Assembly: GCA_963678275.1 (NCBI GenBank)
Contig: OY782765.1
Span: 496,001-560,000 of the forward strand
Direction of reading: 5' to 3'
DNA: 64,000 bases
Origin: G963677445 sp963678275
GTDB lineage: Bacteria; Bacteroidota; Ignavibacteria; Ignavibacteriales; Melioribacteraceae
Made by a program: the position numbers and the translations under genes. The notes beneath the pieces are model-generated. The model saw only the letters and a program-made list of their open reading frames with translations, did no database searches and was not told the DNA's origin. Below, in pieces: positions 26,341 through 35,945 of the stretch; within the stretch, counting starts at the first letter, position 1, and every line of letters begins with the position of its first letter.

Positions 26341-27387
26341 ATGAGAATTGGTGTTTTAACCGGGGGTGGAGATTGCCCGGGATTAAATGCTGTTATTAGA
26401 GCGGTAGTCAGGAGAGGTTTGATGGAAGGTTATGAAGTGCTCGGCTTTAAAGAAGGATGGCGGGGTCTTCTGGAGAATAATTTTATTGAGATGGACCTTG
26501 ATTCGGTTTCAGGTATTCTGCACAGGGGAGGCACAATATTAGGATCGTCAAGAACCAATGTTTACAAAGTTGAAAATGGCGTTGAGAGAGTAAAAGAATC
26601 ACTTGCTGAAAATGGCGTTGACTGTCTCGTTGCCATTGGGGGCGAGGATACTCTCGGAGTGGCAAGCAAGCTGCATGAAGATGGTATTAATGTAGTCGGA
26701 GTTCCGAAAACAATTGATAATGATCTTAACGCGACAGACTTCACATTCGGATTCGATACAGCCGTAAATATCGCCACAGACGCTATCGACAGGCTCCATA
26801 CAACAGCCGAATCTCATAACAGGGTTATTGTTGTAGAGGTAATGGGAAGGCACGCCGGCTGGATAGCTCTTCATTCAGGCATTGCCGGCGGCGCCGATGT
26901 AATTCTTATTCCTGAAAAACCTTTTAATGTTGATGAGGTTTGTGAGGTTATTAAAACCAGGCACGCGAGAGGAAAATCATTCAGCATTGTTGTTATTTCG
27001 GAAGGGGCGAAAGTTCAGACCGAAGAAGCTACCGATAAGGATGGTTCTTTTGTGCTTCAGAGCCTGAAGAAAGATGCATTCGGCCATGTGAGACTGGGTG
27101 GAATTGGTTACGTAATAGCTGAAGAAATTGAAAAGCGGACCGGATTTGAAACAAGGGCAACCGTACTTGGTCATGTTCAGAGAGGGGGAAGCCCGACCGC
27201 TTTCGACAGAGTTCTCGGATCGAGATTCGGCGTTTTTGCCGTTAACCTGATTAAAGAGGAAAACTTCGGCAAGATGGCCGCTCTGCAGGGAAATGAAATA
27301 GTTGCGGTTGATCTTAAGGAGGCTGTCGGTACATTAAAGACTGTGGATGATAAGCTCTTTAATGTCGCGGAAACATTTTTTGGCTAA
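26341..27387 (+). CDS. pfkA: 6-phosphofructokinase, PPi-type signature
   Basis: Phosphorylates fructose 6-phosphate in glycolysis. The 348-residue protein has the full PfkA fold: LTGGGDCPGLNAVIRA, the TIDNDL catalytic loop, MGRHAGWIA and GHVQRGGSPTAFDR. Two positions that separate phosphoryl donors carry the pyrophosphate-type residues. Asp103 lies in GGEDT, where ATP enzymes have Gly (E. coli Gly104). Lys123 lies in PKTIDND, where ATP enzymes have Gly (E. coli Gly124). A PPi-dependent, reversible enzyme of the mixed-substrate group III clade is therefore likely. GGAG 7 bases before the ATG supports the start. Confidence 0.95.
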   Translation: MRIGVLTGGGDCPGLNAVIRAVVRRGLMEGYEVLGFKEGWRGLLENNFIEMDLDSVSGILHRGGTILGSSRTNVYKVENGVERVKESLAENGVDCLVAIGGEDTLGVASKLHEDGINVVGVPKTIDNDLNATDFTFGFDTAVNIATDAIDRLHTTAESHNRVIVVEVMGRHAGWIALHSGIAGGADVILIPEKPFNVDEVCEVIKTRHARGKSFSIVVISEGAKVQTEEATDKDGSFVLQSLKKDAFGHVRLGGIGYVIAEEIEKRTGFETRATVLGHVQRGGSPTAFDRVLGSRFGVFAVNLIKEENFGKMAALQGNEIVAVDLKEAVGTLKTVDDKLFNVAETFFG

Positions 27388-27476
27388 AAATGAATATCAG
27401 GAAATTATTTAATATTATCATTCGCTTATAAGTTATTGATATAATTTTTGTGTTTATTTTTAGTTTTTTTGCTTTC

Positions 27477-27556
27477 GCCCTTTCAGGGCTGAAATTTATA
27501 TTTTTCTTTTATTCCCGGGGCTTCGCCCCGGGCTGTTGCTTAGGCGCTTTCAGCGC
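27477..27556. repeat. Triple TTC-loop hairpin repeat
   Basis: Three perfect hairpins in 80 bases all have a 3-base ttc loop: gccct/agggc (27477-27489), cccggggc/gccccggg (27514-27532) and gcgct/agcgc (27544-27556). On the other strand each loop reads gaa. The middle hairpin is far more GC-rich than its surroundings. It resembles REP-like intergenic elements of Bacteroidota and their relatives. It lies between convergent genes, so it may also help stop transcription. Confidence 0.7.
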
Positions 27557-27654
27557 TTCGCTGTTCCAATTGAAAATTATTCTTTTTGAATTTAGATTCC
27601 CTCTCCGAAAAATTCTCTGATTCGAATTACCGTTTAATACTTTATAATTCAGAC

Positions 27655-29370
27655 TTATTTTAAAACCACCATTTTTTTCATATCGGAAAAAACAGGGGTT
27701 CCATCGGGTGATTTAATATCGATGCGGTAAATATATATTCCGCTGGCGAGGGGGAAATCTTTCAGGCTGAATCTTATTTCATAATATCCTTCATCCCTGG
27801 ATTCATTCAGGAGTTCTGTTACTTTTTCTCCTTTCAGGTCATAAATGACAAGTTTTACATTTCCTCCTTTTTGTAACCTGAAGCTTATAACCGTTTCCGG
27901 ATTGAATGGATTTGGGTAGTTCTGGAAAAGGCGGAAATCATCAGGAGCAACGGTTTCGATTTTACCGGTGGTAGTAATAACTATGCCCGCCGCTTCACTT
28001 GCTTCACTTTCATTTTCCTGATTGTCAAGAGAAGTTACCCTGTAATACCGGCTGCTGGTTATTCCGGTTATATTATCCCGGAATTCTCTTTTTGTCTGAC
28101 TTGAAGCGAGACGCGCGGTATCTGTTAAGAAATTTTCGGTTGAGCCGGTGTAGATATTATAATGATCAAAATCAGCCTCATGATTTTCAGTCCAGGTAAT
28201 TGTTATTTCACTTGAATCGGGATTAAAAACCATCGCGATACCACCAGGAAGAGCGGGAGCGAGGTCAAGATAGGTGTAGGCCTCGCCGAACGGGCCGCCA
28301 TATAAACCGGCGTCGCTTCTCGAACCATCAGGATCGAGGATACCGGGATCACCGGCGTTTATCAGGGGTGAGAATGCCTGAAGGTGGTAATCCCCCGAAT
28401 CAGGATCAACGAACATCGGGTAAAGTTCCCTGTTAGTGCTGTCGGGAACAAAATTTATATATGGTGTTTCCACATTCCAGTGGTAGTTGTATTTAAACTC
28501 CCTCTCTCCTTCACTGCCATACCTGAATCCTTTTTCACTGTTTATAACTACATTGTTTTTTACAACACTTTTTCCACTCAGGTTAAACGCGGCTTCCGTG
28601 TTATTGCCGATCACAACATTGTTAATAAAATATCCTTTCATATCTGTGCTGAACTGGGCGAAACTGTAAAGTGTGGAAACGGGGAGATAAATATTATTCT
28701 TAACACAAAGTGAATCCTTGCCCGCTACAAAAAGGGCTTTTCCCCCGGCAGGCGCCGCTGAATACATTATGTTGTTCAGTATTGTTAAAGCTTGCGGGAA
28801 ATCACATAAAATACAACTGCTTTCTGCGGTCATTATATTATCGGTAATTAGAGCATGATTAGTTATTGAGAAACTGCCATTGGGATCGATACAGGATGCT
28901 CTGGTGCTGAAAAAATTATTTTTTATTATGGTGTTCGAAGAACTTGTTGAAATTCCTGAAAAGCCAACAAATTTATTATCAGAAACAATTGTTATGCTAT
29001 CCGCATTCAGAACCCATAAACATGAGCTTTCATCATTCGCTAGAAATGTGATGTTTTGTAACAAAGAGTTATCAGTGATAGTAAATAGGAACACTTGAAT
29101 AGAAGTATCCGATAAGTCAATAATACTTTCATCAATTCCGCTGCCGATTATTGAGAGCGGTTCTTCGGCGACCGCCTGCTGCCTGTATGTACCGGGGCCT
29201 ATATAGATAGTATCCCCCGGCAACGAAATATCAATCGCGCTCTGGATTGAATCGGCGGCGGTTTCCCAGGAGGTGTAAGGGGGAGTGTTTGAACCGGTTT
29301 TACTCACATACCGGATTTCCCCGAAAATTATTGTAGTAATGAAAATAAATAACAGAATGAAGCATCTCAT
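27655..29370 (-). CDS. Secreted right-handed beta-helix protein, T9SS (copy 2 of a tandem pair)
   Basis: A 571-residue exported protein. I place the start at the ATG at 29370, which has AGGAG nearby and begins the signal peptide (MRCFILLFIFITTIIFG); an in-frame ATG at 29406 lacks this. A beta-helix of the pectate-lyase-like/DUF1565 type (SKTGSNTPPYTSWETAADSI, then repeated N-N-I-[MF] turns) covers about 20-330. A fibronectin III domain follows at about 375-470, and a T9SS sorting domain (NYPNPFNPETVISF) ends the protein. DNA is almost identical to the neighbouring copy except for 28768-29221. The ligand is unknown. Confidence 0.87.
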   Translation of the reverse strand: MRCFILLFIFITTIIFGEIRYVSKTGSNTPPYTSWETAADSIQSAIDISLPGDTIYIGPGTYRQQAVAEEPLSIIGSGIDESIIDLSDTSIQVFLFTITDNSLLQNITFLANDESSCLWVLNADSITIVSDNKFVGFSGISTSSSNTIIKNNFFSTRASCIDPNGSFSITNHALITDNIMTAESSCILCDFPQALTILNNIMYSAAPAGGKALFVAGKDSLCVKNNIYLPVSTLYSFAQFSTDMKGYFINNVVIGNNTEAAFNLSGKSVVKNNVVINSEKGFRYGSEGEREFKYNYHWNVETPYINFVPDSTNRELYPMFVDPDSGDYHLQAFSPLINAGDPGILDPDGSRSDAGLYGGPFGEAYTYLDLAPALPGGIAMVFNPDSSEITITWTENHEADFDHYNIYTGSTENFLTDTARLASSQTKREFRDNITGITSSRYYRVTSLDNQENESEASEAAGIVITTTGKIETVAPDDFRLFQNYPNPFNPETVISFRLQKGGNVKLVIYDLKGEKVTELLNESRDEGYYEIRFSLKDFPLASGIYIYRIDIKSPDGTPVFSDMKKMVVLK

Positions 29371-29461
29371 TTTTGCTACTCCTGACAACATAACTATGTT
29401 CTTCAAGTTAATTTAATTTTTGGAATTCAAATCGTGAACACTCCACAAAAATTTAACAGGA

Positions 29462-29503
29462 CAGGATCCGGGTGTTAAACCGGAATCCTGCCAATTTTTT
29501 TTT
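29462..29503. terminator. Hairpin between the beta-helix paralogues
   Basis: caggatccgg (29462-29471) pairs with ccggaatcctg (29480-29490), one bulged base, followed on the plus strand by a run of nine T. On the minus strand it directly follows the stop codon at 29504, with A-run, hairpin and then aaattttt, so it can end the leftward transcript. It is part of the duplicated unit; the same hairpin recurs at 31310-31353. Confidence 0.65.
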
Positions 29504-31219
29504 CTATTTTAAAACCACCATTTTTTTCATATCGGAAAAAACAGGGGTTCCATCGGGTGATTTAATATCGATGCGGTAAATATATATTCCGCTGGCGAGG
29601 GGGAAATCTTTCAGGCTGAATCTTATTTCATAATATCCTTCATCCCTGGATTCATTCAGGAGTTCTGTTACTTTTTCTCCTTTCAGGTCATAAATGACAA
29701 GTTTTACATTTCCTCCTTTTTGTAACCTGAAGCTTATAACCGTTTCCGGATTGAATGGATTTGGGTAGTTCTGGAAAAGGCGGAAATCATCAGGAGCAAC
29801 GGTTTCGATTTTACCGGTGGTAGTAATAACTATGCCCGCCGCTTCACTTGCTTCACTTTCATTTTCCTGATTGTCAAGAGAAGTTACCCTGTAATACCGG
29901 CTGCTGGTTATTCCGGTTATATTATCCCGGAATTCTCTTTTTGTCTGACTTGAAGCGAGACGCGCGGTATCTGTTAAGAAATTTTCGGTTGAGCCGGTGT
30001 AGATATTATAATGATCAAAATCAGCCTCATGATTTTCAGTCCAGGTAATTGTTATTTCACTTGAATCGGGATTAAAAACCATCGCTATATTTCCAGGAAG
30101 GGCAGGGGGGAGGTCAAGATAGGTGTAGGCCTCACCGAACGGGCCGCCATATAAACCGGCGTCGCTTCTCGAACCATCAGGATCGAGGATACCGGGATCA
30201 CCGGCGTTTATCAGGGGTGAGAATGCCTGAAGGTGGTAATCCCCCGAATCAGGATCAACGAACATCGGGTAAAGTTCCCTGTTAGTGCTGTCGGGAACAA
30301 AATTTATATATGGTGTTTCCACATTCCAGTGGTAGTTGTATTTAAACTCCCTCTCTCCTTCACTGCCATACCTGAATCCTTTTTCACTGTTTATAACTAC
30401 ATTGTTTTTTACAACACTTTTTCCACTCAGGTTAAACGCGGCTTCCGTGTTATTGCCGATCACAACATTGTTAATAAAATATCCTTTCATATCTGTGCTG
30501 AACTGGGCGAAACTGTAAAGTGTGGAAACGGGGAGATAAATATTATTCTTAACACAAAGTGAATCCTTGCCCGCTACAAAAAGGGCTTTTCCCCCGGCAG
30601 GCGCCGCTGAATACATAATGTTGTTCAGTATTGTAAAATCTTGCGGAAAGGTACAATTTATACAACTGCCTTCTGAAGACATAATGTTTTCTGAGATTAA
30701 AGCGTGATTTGTTTCTGTAAAACTACCATAAGGATGGATTGAGACATCGCAATCAGTAAAAATATTATTGTCTATTATTGTGTTAGAATAATTTGTTGAG
30801 ATACCTTGATTCCCGGATATTTTATTGTTGGATATAACAGCAATATCAGAGGCGCCCGTTATCCTTAGACAGGTGCTTTCATCATTGGCAAGAATAGTGA
30901 AATTTTTAACAATACAATTATTTCCAATCTCAAAAACATGCAATGATGCTGAAGTATCTGAAAGATCAATCACACTTTCATCAATGCCGGAGCCAATAAA
31001 GGTAAGCTCAATGGAAGTTGCAATATGTTGGCGATATACTCCCGGAGCGACGTAAATTGAATCACCCGCCAACGAAATATCAATCGCGCTCTGGATTGAA
31101 TCGGCGGCGGTTTCCCAGGAGGTGTAAGGGGGAGTGTTTGAACCGGTTTTACTTACATACCGGATTTCCCCGAAAATTATTGTAGTAATGAAAATAAATA
31201 ACAGAATGAAGCATCTCAT
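29504..31219 (-). CDS. Secreted right-handed beta-helix protein, T9SS (copy 1 of a tandem pair)
   Basis: A 571-residue paralogue of the gene at 27655 with the same signal peptide, beta-helix, fibronectin III and T9SS sorting domain. The chosen start at 31219 has CAGGAG upstream. The repeat period is exactly 1849 bases, including the intergenic hairpin. The last 1.1 kb (to about 30616) differs from its partner by only a few bases, and the first 150 bases are also nearly the same. The block 30617-31070 encodes helix rungs that I judge only about half identical at protein level. Equal length and flanking identity suggest recent duplication with diversification of one surface, or gene conversion of the ends. 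Confidence 0.87.
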   Translation of the reverse strand: MRCFILLFIFITTIIFGEIRYVSKTGSNTPPYTSWETAADSIQSAIDISLAGDSIYVAPGVYRQHIATSIELTFIGSGIDESVIDLSDTSASLHVFEIGNNCIVKNFTILANDESTCLRITGASDIAVISNNKISGNQGISTNYSNTIIDNNIFTDCDVSIHPYGSFTETNHALISENIMSSEGSCINCTFPQDFTILNNIMYSAAPAGGKALFVAGKDSLCVKNNIYLPVSTLYSFAQFSTDMKGYFINNVVIGNNTEAAFNLSGKSVVKNNVVINSEKGFRYGSEGEREFKYNYHWNVETPYINFVPDSTNRELYPMFVDPDSGDYHLQAFSPLINAGDPGILDPDGSRSDAGLYGGPFGEAYTYLDLPPALPGNIAMVFNPDSSEITITWTENHEADFDHYNIYTGSTENFLTDTARLASSQTKREFRDNITGITSSRYYRVTSLDNQENESEASEAAGIVITTTGKIETVAPDDFRLFQNYPNPFNPETVISFRLQKGGNVKLVIYDLKGEKVTELLNESRDEGYYEIRFSLKDFPLASGIYIYRIDIKSPDGTPVFSDMKKMVVLK

Positions 31220-31309
31220 TTTTGTTTCTCCTGACAACATTACCCTGTTCTTCAAGTTAATTTAATTTTTTGGAATTCAAATCGTGAACACTCCACAAAA
31301 ATTTAACAG

Positions 31310-31353
31310 GACAGGATCCGGGTGTTAAACCGGAATCCTGTCAATTTTTTTTT
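31310..31353. terminator. Hairpin after the third T9SS gene
   Basis: gacaggat (31310-31317) pairs with atcctgtc (31335-31342), with ccgg/ccgg inside. A T-rich run follows on the plus strand. It lies directly after the stop codon of the leftward gene at 31354. It is the second copy of the hairpin at 29462. Confidence 0.65.
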
Positions 31354-34083
31354 CTATTTCAGAATGATCATTTTTTTAGTCTGTTTAAATTTCTCAGTTT
31401 CAATGGAATAAAAATATACACCGCTGGTAAAATCCGAAGCGTCAAAGAGCAGCTCATAAACTCCCGGAGAATATTCCATTTCCGCGAGTGATTTAATTTC
31501 TCTTCCAAGAATATCAAATATTTTAATTTTTACAAAACTAATCTCAGGAATATCGAAACGAATAATAGTATTCGGATTGAAGGGATTTGGATAATTCTGG
31601 TATAAAGAAAATTTATCCGGGATATTATTCGCTGTATTCTTCTTTTCAAGTTCCTGCCCCTGGATATCATAGGTAATTGTATTTGAATTGTGCGTGACTG
31701 GTCTGGGGCCGTTAGTTACTGCCGCGACTTTATAAGAGGCTGTAATTCCTGCCATTCCTCCCGGGTTGTTTATGACAACATTGGAATCAATACAGGATGT
31801 GTTTGTAACTATAGCGAGAGTATCCCAGGCAAGAGAGCCATACTTATAAAATACAATATAATGATTTATGTTCGAAGAATATTCGGCCCAATAAATAGCA
31901 GGATGTTCAACACCGCATGTTCTTGCCTGAAGCAGAGAATCACTCCATGAAGATAATGTGATGTTTACTCCCGGTTTTACTTTTAATATTCCATTCTGAT
32001 TAAGCTCAATTTTTCCTGAATTTTCAATAATAATATTATCTGTAACAAAATATTCATTTTCGAGGAACAGAGTGTCATTCTCACAAATAGTCATTGGATG
32101 AAAAAGGGTATCAGGCGCATCAACAGTTTCATTGCATATCAGTTTACCGCCATATTTAACCACCGGGGCGATCTGAAAAAGGCGGCCCTGACCCGACGTA
32201 TATACTACGGTATCAATCAATGAATTATTGGAGGTATCCACAAGAGTGGTATCATAACTCAGCGAATCACCAATGCTTCTTATCCGGATGTTGGTATAGT
32301 CATTGAAAGGGTTTGATATTTCAGAAATTAATCTGCTATCGGTTGTATCGTAATATGCTACAAGGTTAACAGACATAAGGTATTTGTTATAAGGATTTGT
32401 TTTAGAATGCAATAATCCAATATGAAAATTAAGACTATCCCCGGATACCCTGGTTAACTCCAGGAAGTCAATATCGTCCTGTGATATATCAGCATCATCA
32501 TTTACACCATATTTTTCAGTACTGAATTCACCATTATATTTTGTTGTTAAAAGCGAATCACCCATTTCTCCCCGAAGCTTATTAGAAATGTCTTTTGCCT
32601 GATCCCATAAATCCAGTGTTTCATAAATCCCATTTTCTTTTACATCAACCATTCCCTTAATCCTGTATTCCCCTGAAGCATACTTATAAGAATAGTAGTT
32701 CCAGAAAATTACACCCTTGGCGCCCTGTGCAAGCGCGAGAAAAACAGAAGCATTCAGTTCCGCTTTTGTAGGATATTGATGCATACATATTAGATTGCCA
32801 CTTTCGAGTTTATTATATTCATGTGCCTGAGCGATGAAGAAAAAATCACCCGGATCAAACAATTCCCCTTGTCTGCTTAAGGGCATTTTAAAAACTTCTC
32901 TCTGCATCCTCAAACCGACAGCATTGTATGAATCTGGCCAATAAGGATAATAATCTATCATCATCTTCGAAGGATTAGCGTTGCTATTAAATCTCCAGGC
33001 AAATGATTCATAGTTATTTAATCCGCTCCAATATGGATAAAATGCGGTCAGTAATCCGTCAGATGTATTATTCCCCTGGAGCAGAACCAGGGAATCAACT
33101 ATCCGGTATGGCTTGAAATAATCGATCGTTTCCGGTTCATCTGTTGAATACCAATATTTTGTGTTGTCCCAGGTTATGTAATCCGCTAAATATGAATTGA
33201 TGTTATTTCCCAATATTCCTATTTTTTGACTGGTAATTAAATTGTCAAAGGCAATATCATCATCATAAACAATCACTTTATCGGCGTAAAGATCGTCGTT
33301 GCCCAGCCATTTAACATTAAACTGAACTCCATAGGGAGGATGCGGGTCAATAACATCCCGGTCAAAATTGTCTATTGTCGGTATAAATTCACTGGTTTCA
33401 TTATCAAACTCAAAAACCGGGTTATCATTAATAGTTTCCGGTAAATGATACGTCATAATAATTTCTGTATATTGTAGTGTGTCTATCTGAGATGCCTTAA
33501 TTGTCTGTGTTTCAAGATTCTGTATATTGCTGCCTGAACGGTAATTAATTTCCAGTTGGCATATATCATCATTTAGTGAAGCTAATCCCTCTCGTCTAAG
33601 ATAAAATGCAACTTTATAATCAATTACTGTATTATTAAAATCCTTGTAGGTTCTCCTCTGAATATAATCAGGCCCGAGCAGAAGATATTTATTTACTGTA
33701 TGCGTTCCAACAATCGCTCCTCTGCATCCTGACATAGCCGTTCCTGTTACATCATCATTCTGGACGGAGGTTTTATATCCTGGTTTATTCGCATGCGGGG
33801 GGCTGTATTCCGCTTCCCAAACAGTATAAAATCCGAATGTCGCGTGATGAATGACATCGGTTGATGAACTATTACCGCAAATGATATTATAATCAGCCAG
33901 GCTGTCTTTGTTGCCCGCGTGAACTTTCTGCACTACCCAGTTGAAATTTAATTCAGCTATCTGGGCATAGTTTTCATCCTGGTTGTTAATATAAGCTCCC
34001 ACCGGGAAATTACCCTGGGAGTAAATACTATAAGTAGTTATTAAAAGAATTATTAAATAATAGGAGAGGTATTTAGTTGGCAT
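31354..34083 (-). CDS. Secreted glycosidase-like protein with T9SS sorting domain
   Basis: A 909-residue exported protein. The ATG at 34083 has a strong AGGAGG ribosome site and opens a signal peptide (MPTKYLSYYLIILLITTYSIYSQ); the frame extends to 34158 without such support. Residues about 25-560 hold a TIM-barrel-like region with NFNWVVQKVHAG near the start and ALAQGAKGVIFWNYYSYKY near 460, a pattern seen in glycoside hydrolase barrels. A beta-rich section with NDTLFLENEYFVTDNIIIENSG follows, then a T9SS type A domain (NYPNPFNPNTIIRF). No family-specific catalytic pair could be assigned, so enzymatic activity is only possible. It heads the leftward run of T9SS proteins. Confidence 0.75.
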   Translation of the reverse strand: MPTKYLSYYLIILLITTYSIYSQGNFPVGAYINNQDENYAQIAELNFNWVVQKVHAGNKDSLADYNIICGNSSSTDVIHHATFGFYTVWEAEYSPPHANKPGYKTSVQNDDVTGTAMSGCRGAIVGTHTVNKYLLLGPDYIQRRTYKDFNNTVIDYKVAFYLRREGLASLNDDICQLEINYRSGSNIQNLETQTIKASQIDTLQYTEIIMTYHLPETINDNPVFEFDNETSEFIPTIDNFDRDVIDPHPPYGVQFNVKWLGNDDLYADKVIVYDDDIAFDNLITSQKIGILGNNINSYLADYITWDNTKYWYSTDEPETIDYFKPYRIVDSLVLLQGNNTSDGLLTAFYPYWSGLNNYESFAWRFNSNANPSKMMIDYYPYWPDSYNAVGLRMQREVFKMPLSRQGELFDPGDFFFIAQAHEYNKLESGNLICMHQYPTKAELNASVFLALAQGAKGVIFWNYYSYKYASGEYRIKGMVDVKENGIYETLDLWDQAKDISNKLRGEMGDSLLTTKYNGEFSTEKYGVNDDADISQDDIDFLELTRVSGDSLNFHIGLLHSKTNPYNKYLMSVNLVAYYDTTDSRLISEISNPFNDYTNIRIRSIGDSLSYDTTLVDTSNNSLIDTVVYTSGQGRLFQIAPVVKYGGKLICNETVDAPDTLFHPMTICENDTLFLENEYFVTDNIIIENSGKIELNQNGILKVKPGVNITLSSWSDSLLQARTCGVEHPAIYWAEYSSNINHYIVFYKYGSLAWDTLAIVTNTSCIDSNVVINNPGGMAGITASYKVAAVTNGPRPVTHNSNTITYDIQGQELEKKNTANNIPDKFSLYQNYPNPFNPNTIIRFDIPEISFVKIKIFDILGREIKSLAEMEYSPGVYELLFDASDFTSGVYFYSIETEKFKQTKKMIILK

Positions 34084-34305
34084 ATCGCCTCCTTTTGATA
34101 TAATGAAGAAAAAACAATCTATTAAAAGATATTCCATTATTAAACCCACGTTAAACATATTAAAAATATATCCTTATTTTTAAGGAAAGTCAATATTTAC
34201 GTAAAATATATGAGGATGTTATTGAAAATCATTCTTTTATGGATACTAATGGTATATTAAACCAGGGATAGGTTGCAAAGGAGGGGGGATTTTAATTTTA
34301 GTATA

Positions 34306-34337
34306 AAAACTGGGAGCCGGGAATGCAGCTCCCAGTT
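34306..34337 (-). terminator. Terminator after the AGCS symporter gene
   Basis: A perfect 10 bp stem, aactgggagc with gctcccagtt, is followed on the minus strand by ttttatact, 8 bases past the stop codon at 34345. Confidence 0.88.
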
Positions 34338-34344
34338 GAATAAA

Positions 34345-35934
34345 TTATTTAAATCTTTCATGTTTTATGGAGAAATATTTTCCTGTCATTTTTTTCAGAG
34401 CTGTCGAGAGGAGAATAATTGAGAGCAGATTAGGTATTGTCATAAAACCGAGGGCAGCGTCGCCAAAACCCCATACAGCTTCAAGTTCGGCTATCGCCCC
34501 GATAAAAACAAAGAGAACAAATATCCACTTATAGGGAAGTATCGCCTTTCTTCCGAAAAGGAAATCGGCCGACCTGTCGCCATAAAATGACCAGCTTATA
34601 GCGGTTGAGATAGCAAAAAGGAGAACAGAGATCGTAACAATTTTATCACCCCATTCAAAAAGCCATGAAAGACCCAGTTTGAACGCGTGTGAAGTAAGGA
34701 TGCTGCTGTTCATCAATTCTCCCGTAAAGGAAGGATCAATTCTGTTAACATAAAATTCGGTATGATGCCAGGCGCCGGTGGTAAGGATAACAAGTCCTGT
34801 AAGTGTGCAGATAACGATAGTGTCGATAAATGGTCCTAACATTGCCACACTGCCTTCACGGACAGGATGTTTTGTTTTAGCTGTCGAATGCGCTATGGCC
34901 GCGCTGCCCTGGCCGGCTTCATTTGAGTAGAGGCCCCTTTTAATTCCCCAGAGCATTGTGTTGAGCATCGTGAGGAATATTCCTCCTCCCGCGCCCGCTA
35001 TTTCCGCAGGCGGATTAAATGCCATATCGAATATCATTGAGAAAGCGCCGCCGATTTCATTTATGTTTGCCAGGAGAATAAGAATTGTTGAAAACACATA
35101 AATAATTGCCATAAAGGGGGCGAGATACCCGGTAACTTTACCAATCCTTTTTATTCCGCCTATAATTACCATAGCCACCAATCCGGCCAAAACAACTCCG
35201 TTTATTATCTGCTGAACCGATAATTCGAAACCTGAAAAGAGGGGGAATTTTTCTGTCAGGAAATGAGCGCTGCCGAGCATGGAGGTCATTTCAGCGTAGA
35301 TTTGGTCACTGACTGTAAATGACTGTATGGCATTTCCTGTGGCAAATGAACAGATTACGGCAAAACTGGCAAAGGCGACCGCCAGCCAGCGCCATTTAAT
35401 ACCGAGGCCATTTTCAATGGTGTACATCGGGCCTCCCGCTGTTTGTCCTTCCGCCTGAATTGTACGGTACTTAAGGGAGAGGGTAGCTTCGGCGTATTTC
35501 AGAGATGTGCCGAAAAAGGCTGTTATCCACATCCAGAAGAGGGCTCCGGGTCCGCCATAATAAATTGCCGTCGCCACTCCGGCTATATTGCCGATACCGA
35601 CAGTCGCCGAAAGAGCGGTGGTCAGGGCTCTGAAATGGTTTAAGTCACCTTCATCATTCGGATCATCATAAATTCCCCTTGTTACCTTTACACCATGCCA
35701 GAAATACCTGATCTGGGGAAACCTGAGCATAATTGTGATAAGAATTCCTGTGCCAAGCAACAAAATAACCATCGCGGGCACAAGTCCGATCGGGAAATCG
35801 GCGGAGGGGAAATTTTGGAAAAATTCAAAATTACCGGGGAAAGCCCAGATTTGTTCAAAGAATGATACTCCTCCGATTAATAATACTATAAAAATTATCG
35901 AGAAGGATATTATGCCTGCTGTAGACCTTTTCAA
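34345..35934 (-). CDS. Sodium:alanine symporter, AGCS family
   Basis: An inner-membrane symporter of 529 residues that takes up alanine or glycine with sodium. Family landmarks include FRALTTALSATVGIGNIAGVATAIYYGGPGALFW, TAGGPMYTIENGLG and the GLYSNEAGQGSAAIAHSTA segment. Ten or eleven hydrophobic helices are seen. The N-terminus is about 60 residues longer than compact AgcS proteins, with an extra helix. The NSS transporter gene lies 11 bases upstream in the same direction, so the two are probably one operon for amino-acid uptake. Confidence 0.94.
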   Translation of the reverse strand: MKRSTAGIISFSIIFIVLLIGGVSFFEQIWAFPGNFEFFQNFPSADFPIGLVPAMVILLLGTGILITIMLRFPQIRYFWHGVKVTRGIYDDPNDEGDLNHFRALTTALSATVGIGNIAGVATAIYYGGPGALFWMWITAFFGTSLKYAEATLSLKYRTIQAEGQTAGGPMYTIENGLGIKWRWLAVAFASFAVICSFATGNAIQSFTVSDQIYAEMTSMLGSAHFLTEKFPLFSGFELSVQQIINGVVLAGLVAMVIIGGIKRIGKVTGYLAPFMAIIYVFSTILILLANINEIGGAFSMIFDMAFNPPAEIAGAGGGIFLTMLNTMLWGIKRGLYSNEAGQGSAAIAHSTAKTKHPVREGSVAMLGPFIDTIVICTLTGLVILTTGAWHHTEFYVNRIDPSFTGELMNSSILTSHAFKLGLSWLFEWGDKIVTISVLLFAISTAISWSFYGDRSADFLFGRKAILPYKWIFVLFVFIGAIAELEAVWGFGDAALGFMTIPNLLSIILLSTALKKMTGKYFSIKHERFK

Positions 35935-35945
35935 TATGTTCTCCT

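Noticed and set aside
28384..28713. 109-residue plus-strand frame inside the beta-helix gene, repeated at 30233-30562
   Set aside because: It is antisense to the conserved end of the two paralogues and repeats only because the DNA is duplicated; no ribosome site or protein-like features.
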